NCBI GenBank assembly: GCA_030427205.1
Contig: JAUHXC010000023.1
Location: 62,001 to 126,000 of the forward strand
Source of the DNA: a bacterium
GTDB taxonomy: Bacteria > Myxococcota_A > Bradymonadia > UBA7976 > UBA1532
Reading direction: 5' to 3'
Length of the DNA stretch: 64,000 nucleotides
Part shown: piece after piece, positions 45,285-52,541 of the stretch
How the letters are laid out: every line of letters starts with the position of its first letter
Numbering within the stretch: the first letter of the stretch is position 1
Notes under the pieces: generated by a model
Database searches by the model: none
What the model saw: the letters and a program-made list of their open reading frames with translations, nothing else
What the model was told of the DNA's origin: nothing
Position numbers and translations under genes: made by a program

Positions 45285-45482
45285 TGCGGTAGACAGTCGG
45301 CCGACCGTGCCGGCGATATACGCGAACCGGCCGCATCGGCCGCGCATGCCGCCACAGCCCGGCCGACGCCTGCCAGCTTCGGCCGGGCTCTGCCAACCCC
45401 GGCCACCGAATCACCGCCGCGACGGGCCCACCGCCTGTGACCGGCTACAGTCATGCCCCTCCGCGGCCATAGGAGACCGCCG

Positions 45483-45632
45483 GTGACCCGATCCCGCATC
45501 GCCCCTGCCTTCGCCGCCTTGCCCTGCAGCGGCGCCCCCGGGCCGCCCACGGCCACGCTGCCGCCGCCCGCCGACATCATCCCGGCCTGTATCGCCACGA
45601 TCGCCACCGACGAGCGCTGCGGCTCCGGGTGA
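45483..45632 (+). CDS. Possible 49-aa peptide or lipoprotein remnant
   Basis: GTG at 45483 is preceded by GGAG eight to eleven bases upstream. The peptide begins TRSRIAPAFAALPCSG, a weak lipobox-like pattern, and ends DERCGSG with three cysteines in all. There is no clear hydrophobic core, so it could equally be the decayed start of a lipoprotein gene. The rest of the 45270-45786 gap holds GC-rich inverted repeats and no other candidate. Confidence 0.25.
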   Translation: MTRSRIAPAFAALPCSGAPGPPTATLPPPADIIPACIATIATDERCGSG

Positions 45633-45703
45633 GCTGAACCATGCGCCGAACGACCCGAACGACCGGGTCAAGCGCCAGGGAGCAAGGCCCTCGAAGAGTT
45701 GCA

Positions 45704-45745
45704 GCCGGCGCCCTGAAGCCGGCGCCCTGAAGCCGACGCCCGGAG
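45704..45745. repeat. Three tandem 14-bp units
   Basis: GCCGGCGCCCTGAA twice and a third decayed copy, total 42 bp, between the possible small peptide and the end of the 45787 gene. Confidence 0.8.
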
Positions 45746-45786
45746 GCCATCAGCTCGATGAGATCCCGGGGCCCGTCATCGCGGGC

Positions 45787-48700
45787 TCACAACGGCGTCA
45801 ACTCGACCGAGACGACGGTGCGATCAGAGGCGGTCTGCCAGCCGTCCACCACGATGGCGTAGGTGCCCGCGGGCAGGTCGGCCACGGTGAGCCGGGCTTC
45901 GTCGAGCGGCCAATGACCGCGGGCGCACTGGATCTCGCTGGTCGCGCCCGGCACGTGGCAGTCGCAGCGCAGCGACAGCACCGGCGAGAACGTGCTGTGC
46001 TCGGTGGCGAGCTCGAGCCGGGACGGGGTGTCGACCACGAGTTGCACGACCCGGGCCCACGACGTCGTATCCCACGCCGGGGCATACCTGCAGCGGCTGG
46101 TCAGGCGTGGCTGCTCGACGGCGTCGGGCCCCAGCGCGATACGCCCGCTGCCGGCCAGCGCTCCTCGGGCCGAGGCGCCGCAGACCAGGCCCTCCGCGTC
46201 GTCGCCGCGAGCCTGACACTGGCGGTCGGCCGGCCAGTCGGTCGAGCCGTCTCCATCGCCGTCGAGTCCGTCGCCGCAGGCGGGCGCCGTCGGCCCGTCC
46301 GCCTCGCCGGTGTCGCCGTCGTGGGCGCAGCCGGGATCGGCCCGATCGACGAGCCCGTCGCCATCGTTGTCGAGGCCGTCGCTGCACCGGGCCCGACGCC
46401 GCTCGACGATGAACGGCAGCGACGACTCGAACGCCGAGCGCCACTCGACGATGACCCAATAGCGGCCGCTCTCCGGCGCGACCCAGGCCGACTCGCCGAG
46501 CTGCGTCAGGTCGACGGCGTCGCCTCCGGCGCAGGTGCGCGCGACGATCGGCCGGTTGCCGCCGAGGATGCGGGTGGCCCGCACGATCCGATCGCCGGCG
46601 ACGAGCGCCAATTCGAAGGCGGTCTGCGCGGTCGGGCCCGGGTCGAACTGATTGGGCAGCAGCAGCGGCAAGGGCGCCGAACGCGGGATCTCGACGCCGT
46701 CGAACAGCTCCAGCTCGGCGAGGGCGTGCACGAAGGGGCGCCCGCCGCAGCCGGCTTCCGCCCGCGCGCCGAAGCCGGTGCACTGCGGATCGGCCGGCCA
46801 GTCGATCCGGCCGTCGCCGTCGTCGTCGAGGCCGTTGCCGCACTCGCCGGCGCCGTCGCCTTCCTCGGGATCGAGCGGATCGGCGCAGCCCTCGTCCGCC
46901 AGATCCGCCCGGCCGTCGCCGTCGTTGTCGAGGCCATCGCTGCACTCGGCCCGCGGCTCGAGATCGACCCGGACGCTCGAGTCGACCCGGGCCAGCTCGA
47001 TGAACAACCACCGCTCGCCCGCCGAGAGCCGCATCTCGTTGCGCAGGACGTCGGGCGCGTGCGCGCACAGCACCTCCGAGGCGGGGTCGGCACAGTCGGT
47101 GCGCAGATGGACCGCCTCGACCTCGGCGCCCCAGACCCGGACCCAGGCCGACCGTGACAGGTGCAGCGGCACCGCGATCTCGACCGTCTCGCGCCCCTCG
47201 GGCTGGCAGCTGCCCCGGGCCTCGTCGCCCGGGTCGGCCGGCACGCCGATCCACCCCCCCGAGGCGTCGACCACATCGGCGATGGGCCCGCCGACGCAGT
47301 CCACGGGCGCCTCGTACGGATCGCCGCGGGTGAGGCAGTCGACATCGGCCGGCCAGTCGGTCGCGCCGTCGCCGTCGTCGTCGACGCCGTTGTCGCACGC
47401 GGGCGGCGCGCCGTGCCACAGCGGCGCCTCCCCGACATCGGCCCGCGACGCACAGTCGGGATCGGCCGCGTCGGCGAGGCCGTCGCCGTCGTCGTCGAGC
47501 CCGTTGCCGCACGCGCTGTCGTCGGCGTATCGACCCACGTCGACCATGGCGTCGAAGACCTCGACCCGCAGGGTCTCGGGCCTCTCGACGGCCTGGCCGA
47601 AGCGGCTGGGGGTGACGTGCCAGGTCTCGATCCCCGGGGCGTCGGCGTGCGGGCGGCGCCCGCTCCGCTCCAGGCAGACCAGCGCGCCGCGGGCGTCGCA
47701 TCCGGGCGCGACACCGAGATCAGCGGTGACTTCGAAGCCGTTGGGGCTGACGAGGCGTACGCCGGGCCGCCGCCCCGGCGCCGAGGCCACCCGCAAGACC
47801 CGGACGGGCGTATCGGCGCACGCCGAATCGGGCAGCTCGGGCAGATCGAACAAGCCGAGGGTATCGCCGATGCCGAGCAGCGGGATGCCGTCGTCGGGGC
47901 ACGCGCTCTCGGCGATGGCGCCCGCCGCCGCGCAGTCGGGGTCGTCGGGCCAGTCGAGCGCGCCGTCGCCGTCGCCGTCCACCCGATCGGCGCACTGCGG
48001 CGGCGTCGGCGGGTCGTGCTCGACGTCGTCGTCGGCGTCGCGGCAGCCCGGATCGGCGGCGTCGACCGCGCCGTCTTCGTCGTTGTCCCGGCCGTCGGCG
48101 CAGGCGGCGACGAACGGCGCGTCGAAGCGCCACTCGATGCGCCGGGGCGGCGCCATCGGCCCCAGGTCGTCGACGGCGGGGTGAACGTCCGGTCCATGCA
48201 CGAACACCCGGACGGGGCCGGCGGGCAGCTGCGGCACGACCAGCGCGGGCCCCTCGCTGCACGCCAGGGTCGCCGCCGGGTCGTCGCAGTCGGTGCTGAC
48301 CGCCAGCCGGGTCGAGTCCAGCGGTGGACCCGCGAGATCGTCGCTGTAGTCCTGTACGACCAGCAAGCGCAGGCTGCTCGGGCGCGCCCGCTCGAACGCC
48401 AGCACCGCCGCCGATCCCTCGGGCGCGCTGCAGCCCGGGTGACGGGTGCCGCTGCGCTCGCCGCCGACCGGCAGGACGATCACGCCGCTGTCGCCATCCA
48501 GCGGGACGACGGGGCCCGCCGCGCAGGCGAGCGCCTCGGTCCGGCCGCCGCGAGACGGACACTCGGGATCGTCGGGCCAGTCGGTCAGGCCGTCGCCGTC
48601 GTCATCGAGCCCGTTGCTGCAGGCGGTCGGGGACGGGTCGTCGGCCTCGTCCCGGTCGCCGGCGATGAAGCAACCCGGGTCTTCGGGCCAGTCGATCAGG

Positions 48701-48984
48701 CCGTCTCCGTCGTCATCGGCGGCGTTGTTGCAGGCCGCGGCGACCCGCGGCGGCCAGGTGTCGATGACACCCACGACGACCCGGCCGTTGGGGCCGGCGT
48801 CGTCGCGCTGCGCGGCGACGCACGCGTCGAACGGCAGGGGCGGCCCGACATCGAGCGGATCGGCGAGCGGCCCGAGGTCGGGCGGCGGCGGCTCGGGCGC
48901 GGTGATGGGTGGCGCCGGGTCGCACCCCAGGAGCAGAGCGAGGAGGATCGCAGACGAACGCTTCGCATGGGTCGCCGCTGGCAT
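45787..48984 (-). CDS. Large lipoprotein with ten NGxDDDGDG-type Cys-Asp repeats
   Basis: A 1,065-aa predicted lipoprotein (lipobox LLGC, Cys21). Ten motifs of the form C-x-NGLDDDGDG-x5-C occur, in two flavours: one ending DWPxDxxC and one ending ADPGC. After the first two they alternate (ADPGC then DWP type), and the members of each pair are close together while stretches of 90-150 residues of beta-rich sequence separate pairs. The Asp spacing resembles EF-loop/TSP3 calcium sites and MopE-type motifs; the bracketing cysteines probably lock each loop. A rigid, calcium-dependent surface stalk is the likely structure; its partner is unknown. No homologous gene nearby except the other two MopE-like lipoproteins of the window. 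Confidence 0.85.
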   Translation of the reverse strand: MPAATHAKRSSAILLALLLGCDPAPPITAPEPPPPDLGPLADPLDVGPPLPFDACVAAQRDDAGPNGRVVVGVIDTWPPRVAAACNNAADDDGDGLIDWPEDPGCFIAGDRDEADDPSPTACSNGLDDDGDGLTDWPDDPECPSRGGRTEALACAAGPVVPLDGDSGVIVLPVGGERSGTRHPGCSAPEGSAAVLAFERARPSSLRLLVVQDYSDDLAGPPLDSTRLAVSTDCDDPAATLACSEGPALVVPQLPAGPVRVFVHGPDVHPAVDDLGPMAPPRRIEWRFDAPFVAACADGRDNDEDGAVDAADPGCRDADDDVEHDPPTPPQCADRVDGDGDGALDWPDDPDCAAAGAIAESACPDDGIPLLGIGDTLGLFDLPELPDSACADTPVRVLRVASAPGRRPGVRLVSPNGFEVTADLGVAPGCDARGALVCLERSGRRPHADAPGIETWHVTPSRFGQAVERPETLRVEVFDAMVDVGRYADDSACGNGLDDDGDGLADAADPDCASRADVGEAPLWHGAPPACDNGVDDDGDGATDWPADVDCLTRGDPYEAPVDCVGGPIADVVDASGGWIGVPADPGDEARGSCQPEGRETVEIAVPLHLSRSAWVRVWGAEVEAVHLRTDCADPASEVLCAHAPDVLRNEMRLSAGERWLFIELARVDSSVRVDLEPRAECSDGLDNDGDGRADLADEGCADPLDPEEGDGAGECGNGLDDDGDGRIDWPADPQCTGFGARAEAGCGGRPFVHALAELELFDGVEIPRSAPLPLLLPNQFDPGPTAQTAFELALVAGDRIVRATRILGGNRPIVARTCAGGDAVDLTQLGESAWVAPESGRYWVIVEWRSAFESSLPFIVERRRARCSDGLDNDGDGLVDRADPGCAHDGDTGEADGPTAPACGDGLDGDGDGSTDWPADRQCQARGDDAEGLVCGASARGALAGSGRIALGPDAVEQPRLTSRCRYAPAWDTTSWARVVQLVVDTPSRLELATEHSTFSPVLSLRCDCHVPGATSEIQCARGHWPLDEARLTVADLPAGTYAIVVDGWQTASDRTVVSVELTPL

Positions 48985-49036
48985 GATGGCATCATGCCAT
49001 CCGGCGTCGACGATGTCAGCATCCCATGCTCGCCTC

Positions 49037-49753
49037 CTAGCCGATGGGATCGAACGGCGCGACGAAGTCGGGGTGCTCGGCGAGGAAGACAGCCAGGCCT
49101 TCGTTGCGCAGCGCGCAGGCCGGGCAGCGGCGGCAGCCTTCGAGCGGGACGCCCTCGTAGCAGGTCACCGTCGCTTCGAGCAGGAACGGCAGGCAGCCGA
49201 GCGCGAGGCCGAACGCCATGGTCTCGGCCTTGGTCATGTGCACCAGCGGGGTGCGGATCTCGAAGGCCGCGTCGCCGAGGTCGAGCCGCAGGATGTCCTG
49301 CATCAGATCGACATAGCGCCGGGTGCAGTCGCGATAGCCCGAGTTGGCGGCCTCGACGCCGATCACGCCGACGTAGAGAATGCGCGCGCCGATCTGCTCG
49401 GCCAGGATGGCGCCGAGCCGCATCATCAGCCCGTTGCGGCCGGTGACGAGGGTGTTCGGCGCCTCGCCCGGCCGCTGCTCGATCGCCATGCCGGCGTCCA
49501 TCAGCGCGTTGCGGGTCAGCGCGGCGTAGAACTGCAGCGCGATGACATGGCGCCGCACGCCGAAGTGGGCGGCGATGCGCTCGGCCCGCGCCAGCTCGTC
49601 GCCGTGGCGCTGGCCATAGTCGAAGCCCAGGGAGAGGACCCGCGCGGCCCCGTGGCGCTCGACGGCGTGCGCCAGGCAGAGGCTCGAGTCCATGCCGCCG
49701 GAGTGCAGGACGATGGCCTCGACGTCGGTCAGGGTGCGCACGTCCGGCGTCAT
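49037..49753 (-). CDS. queC: QueC-like 7-cyano-7-deazaguanine synthase, paralogue 1
   Basis: A 238-aa PP-loop ATPase. The pyrophosphatase loop is LHSGGMDSS and the zinc site is a C-terminal Cys cluster (TCYEGVPLEGCRRCPACALRNEG). QueC converts CDG to preQ0 with ATP and ammonia. Start: ATG at 49753 overlaps the QueE stop (ATGA), so translation is coupled. Compared with paralogue 2 it reads VTGRN for VPGRN and ANSGYRDC for FEGYPDC. Whether it makes preQ0 or a related product is uncertain. Confidence 0.88.
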   Translation of the reverse strand: MTPDVRTLTDVEAIVLHSGGMDSSLCLAHAVERHGAARVLSLGFDYGQRHGDELARAERIAAHFGVRRHVIALQFYAALTRNALMDAGMAIEQRPGEAPNTLVTGRNGLMMRLGAILAEQIGARILYVGVIGVEAANSGYRDCTRRYVDLMQDILRLDLGDAAFEIRTPLVHMTKAETMAFGLALGCLPFLLEATVTCYEGVPLEGCRRCPACALRNEGLAVFLAEHPDFVAPFDPIG

Positions 49754-50442
49754 CGCAGGTCGGCGAGCTTGTGCAGCTGCACGGTCATCGTATAGCCGAA
49801 GCGCAGCGCGACCGCCGCCGTGGCGAGCGTATTCTCGCGGTTGGCCCGCGGGTCCTGATCGTCCCGGGGCATCACGTAGACCTTCGCGCCCGCGGGCGGT
49901 CGCGCGATGCGGGTGGCTTTGCCCCGCGCCTGGGTCGAGCGGGTGGGCAGGCCGTCGTCGTCGGCGACCTCGTTCGCGGCGATGACGTACTTGTAGGCGT
50001 CGATGCGCGGCGCCAGCTCGACGTTGAGCCGGCCGGTCTTGGGGCTGCAGACGATGGTCAGCCGGGGGTCGTCGGGCAGGTCGAGCCACAGCGTGCCGGC
50101 GGTCTCGATCTGCACCCGCAGGCCCCGACCGAGCAGGGCGCCCACGAGGGGTCGGATGTCCTGGCGCAGCGGCTCGCCGCCGGTCAGCACCACCAGATCG
50201 CAGGTCGGCGTCAGGTGCGTATCGACGCGGTCGAGCAGCGCTTCGAGCGAGGGCGTCCAGTCGGAGGACTCGAACTCGGTATCGCACCAGAAGCAGCGCA
50301 GGTTGCAGCCCGCGAGCCGCACGAAGACCGCCGGCTGGCCGCTGAAAGGCCCCTCGCCCTGCAGGGTGTAGAAGACCTCCTGAACCCACAGGCTGCCGTC
50401 TTCGCTGAACTGCTGGCGGCGAACGGGGTTTTGACCAAACAC
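49750..50442 (-). CDS. queE: 7-carboxy-7-deazaguanine synthase
   Basis: A 230-aa radical-SAM enzyme that rearranges CPH4 to CDG in the preQ0 pathway. The [4Fe-4S] motif is CNLRCFWC (Cys46, 50, 53), preceded by the family motif YTLQGEGPFSGQPAVFVRLAG, and a VLTGGEPL motif follows. The GTG at 50442 begins the conserved part; upstream sequence in the same frame is Arg/Ser-rich and overlaps the queC paralogue 2 region. Coupled to queC paralogue 1 by an ATGA overlap. Confidence 0.92.
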   Translation of the reverse strand: MFGQNPVRRQQFSEDGSLWVQEVFYTLQGEGPFSGQPAVFVRLAGCNLRCFWCDTEFESSDWTPSLEALLDRVDTHLTPTCDLVVLTGGEPLRQDIRPLVGALLGRGLRVQIETAGTLWLDLPDDPRLTIVCSPKTGRLNVELAPRIDAYKYVIAANEVADDDGLPTRSTQARGKATRIARPPAGAKVYVMPRDDQDPRANRENTLATAAVALRFGYTMTVQLHKLADLR

Positions 50443-50491
50443 GGCGGATCTCTTCGTGGTGAGGGGCGGCGCCAGACCGCGGCCGCCAGAG

Positions 50492-51184
50492 TCATGGGGT
50501 GCTCGCCGCGCGCGCGCGCTCGATGAGCGGGTCGTCGAGGCCGGCCTGCGCGAAGCCGCGGCTGCGCAGCAGGCAGGCATGGCATGTGCCGCACGGCGGA
50601 AACTGGCCGTTGTAGCAGGTATGGGACCACGCCAGAGCCGGCATGCAGCCGGGCAGGTCGCGGGCCATCAGCACGGTCTGCCGCTTGTCGATGTGCAGCA
50701 GCGGCGCCTCGATTCGAATGTCGCGGTCGAGGCCCAGGCCGAGGGCGGTCTGCATGCTGTCGAGAAACGCCGGGCGGCAGTCGGGGTAGCCCTCGAAGTC
50801 TTCTTGCGCGACGCCGATCACGAGGGTGTCGCAGCCGCTCACGTAGGCCCGATTTGCCGCGATGGTGAGGAAGAGGATGTTGCGCCCGGGCACGAACGTC
50901 GGCTCGAGCCCGCTCGGCAGCGCCTCGGCCGAGGCGTAGGCGCCCACGTCGACGGCGGCGTTGGTCAGCGGGCTCGAGCCGGCGAAGATGGCGCCCACGT
51001 CGACCACGTCGTGCTCGATGCCCGCCCGGCGGGCGATCTCGCCGGCGCACTCCAGCTCGATGTCATGGCGCTGGCCGTAGTCGAAGCTCAGCGCGCGCAC
51101 GCGCTCGAAGCGGCTCATGGCCCAGTACAGGCAGGTGGTGCTGTCTTGTCCGCCGGAGAATATGACGAGCGCTCCCGTTGCCAT
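50492..51184 (-). CDS. queC: 7-cyano-7-deazaguanine synthase, paralogue 2 (canonical type)
   Basis: A 230-aa QueC close to the usual enterobacterial pattern: IFSGGQDSTTCL (PP-loop), LSFDYGQRH, FVPGRNILFLTIA, FEGYPDCRPAFL, IDKRQTVLMA and the zinc cluster HTCYNGQFPPCGTCHACLLRSRGF. It catalyses the last step to preQ0. Gap of 49 bp to queE downstream and 43 bp to queD upstream, consistent with one queD-queC-queE-queC transcript. Confidence 0.93.
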   Translation of the reverse strand: MATGALVIFSGGQDSTTCLYWAMSRFERVRALSFDYGQRHDIELECAGEIARRAGIEHDVVDVGAIFAGSSPLTNAAVDVGAYASAEALPSGLEPTFVPGRNILFLTIAANRAYVSGCDTLVIGVAQEDFEGYPDCRPAFLDSMQTALGLGLDRDIRIEAPLLHIDKRQTVLMARDLPGCMPALAWSHTCYNGQFPPCGTCHACLLRSRGFAQAGLDDPLIERARAASTP

Positions 51185-51227
51185 ATGACGTCTGGTCTCC
51201 TTCGGTCTGCGGTCTCAGAGGGCGCGC

Positions 51228-51680
51228 CTAGCGCCGGCTGTCGGCGATGTAGATCGCGCTGTTCTTGTCATTCTCGTACACCTCGACCGAGACGACCCAC
51301 GCGCGCCCGCCGGTCTTCTGGCGAATCCACGGGTCGAGCCAGTCGTAGACGAAGCGGGCGGTGCCCTCCATGCCCACGTCGGCGTAGGTCACCACCCGGC
51401 ACGCCCCCTGGCGTTCGAGCGCCCGGAAGTGCTCCATCAGCGGGTCGTCGGCGTCGAGCAGCAGGGTGTGATCGAAGTGCTCGGTCAGCCAGGCCTTGAC
51501 CGCCTTGAGCTGGCCGAAGTCGACGACGAACCCGTTCTCGGTCCGCGCGCTGCTCTCGAACCAGATGCGGAAGCCGCGGCTGTACCCGTGCACGAGGGCG
51601 CAGTGGCCGCCGTGGCGCCAGCGCCGATGGGCGCAGGGGAACCCGTGATAGGTCTTGGATGAGCGGTAGACCTCGGCCAC
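51228..51680 (-). CDS. queD: 6-carboxytetrahydropterin synthase-like protein
   Basis: A 150-aa QueD/PTPS-family protein from a GTG start, first gene of the preQ0 cluster; QueD turns dihydroneopterin triphosphate into CPH4. Seen: FPCAHRRWRHGGHCALVHGYSRGF with His18, a Cys27 in the catalytic position, and His31. The second His of the usual HGH zinc pair is Tyr33 here. The rest, VVDFGQLKAVKAWL, FDHTLLLDADDPL and VEVYENDKNSAIY, is canonical. The His-to-Tyr change may mark a subfamily rather than loss of activity. Upstream 51681-51819 has no recognised riboswitch. GTP cyclohydrolase is not in the window. Confidence 0.9.
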   Translation of the reverse strand: MAEVYRSSKTYHGFPCAHRRWRHGGHCALVHGYSRGFRIWFESSARTENGFVVDFGQLKAVKAWLTEHFDHTLLLDADDPLMEHFRALERQGACRVVTYADVGMEGTARFVYDWLDPWIRQKTGGRAWVVSVEVYENDKNSAIYIADSRR

Positions 51681-51802
51681 GAAACGCGCTCCGTCGATCG
51701 TTTCGGCCCTGGGTATCAGGCCGCGCGGGTGTTGTCACCCTTCGAAATGACGCCGGCGACACCCGAAAGGTATCGCCGGCGCGTCGCTCGCGGGCTGGCG
51801 TC

Positions 51803-51838
51803 TACCAGGGGCACTGCTGCTACCAGGGGCACTGCTGC
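51803..51838. repeat. 18-bp tandem duplication spanning a stop codon
   Basis: TACCAGGGGCACTGCTGC occurs at 51803-51820 and again at 51821-51838. Read on the minus strand, both copies encode QQCPW followed by a TAG stop in the same frame. Confidence 0.9.
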
Positions 51839-52359
51839 AGGTAGGGCACCGTCGCCCGGTCGACGTTGTTGCGGTGGTCGCAGTCGGTCGCCGAGGGGTC
51901 TCCGCCGAGGCCCAGGTCGGGGTCGTACGCCATGCGGGCGCTGATGGTCGCCGCGGCGCGGCACTCGCCGAACTCGGGCTCGCCGTCGGGGCCGGCGTAG
52001 GACGGCAGCGGGATCCAGCCGCCGGTGGTGACCGACGCGCCGACGGGCACGTCCGTGATGTCGCCGTAGGTGTGCGCGCTGTAGTCGCCGACCGACAGCA
52101 GCACGCCGGCCCGCCCGGGCTCGGTGGCGAAGTCGGTGCGGCCGTCGTTGGTGACCTCGACGACGACCCAGCGCCAGCCGCCGTAGCCGTAGTCGCGGAT
52201 GTCGACGACGGTCGGGGCGAGGTCGGCCTCGGCGCAGCGCAGGTCGAAGCCGTCGGGCGGGGTCACGACGATGTCGCCGGGCATCTGGAACTGCGCGGCG
52301 CCGACGGTCGGGGCGGCGAGGGCGGCGGCGGCGACGACGGTGCGGATGATGCGGTTCAT
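51820..52359 (-). CDS. Small secreted protein of unknown function
   Basis: A 179-aa exported protein with a signal peptide (RTVVAAAALAAPTVGAAQ). The mature part is a predicted beta-sandwich-like domain (WRWVVVEVTNDGRTDFA, AGVLLSVGDYSAHTYG, PVGASVTTGGWIPLPSY), similar in feel to CARDB-type adhesion modules, with four cysteines. The C-terminus (DCDHRNNVDRATVPYLQQCPW) ends in the duplicated QQCPW-stop element. Divergent from the LMF-like gene; an A-tract (52451-52481 on this strand) lies about 90-120 bp upstream of its ATG. Confidence 0.75.
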   Translation of the reverse strand: MNRIIRTVVAAAALAAPTVGAAQFQMPGDIVVTPPDGFDLRCAEADLAPTVVDIRDYGYGGWRWVVVEVTNDGRTDFATEPGRAGVLLSVGDYSAHTYGDITDVPVGASVTTGGWIPLPSYAGPDGEPEFGECRAAATISARMAYDPDLGLGGDPSATDCDHRNNVDRATVPYLQQCPW

Positions 52360-52450
52360 GGTGTCTCTCCGGTGGTTCGAGGCGCTCGGTGGCGCCGTTT
52401 TTCTGGGTGTCTGCGTCGTTCGGGGGGATGTACCGGGCGCGGCCGGGCCG

Positions 52451-52481
52451 TTTTTTCTGCTGCGCTCTTTTTTTGTTTTTT
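52451..52481. promoter_or_regulatory. T/A-tract region between divergent genes
   Basis: Three T-runs on the plus strand (T6 at 52451, T7 at 52468, T6 at 52476) stand out in very GC-rich DNA. On the minus strand they are A-tracts upstream of the 52359 gene, like an UP element. On the plus strand a GC-rich block (GGCCGGGCCG) precedes the first T-run, so a terminator or attenuator before the LMF-like gene is also possible. Confidence 0.4.
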
Positions 52482-52541
52482 CGTGCGCCCGGCGGCGCCG
52501 CGGCGGTGGCCCCCGGGCGGGGGCTGGGTCACAATCGGCTC

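Noticed and set aside
52440..52490. Rho-independent terminator
   Set aside because: No plus-strand gene ends nearby, and the GC block before the first T-run forms only a short stem; kept as a regulatory candidate only.
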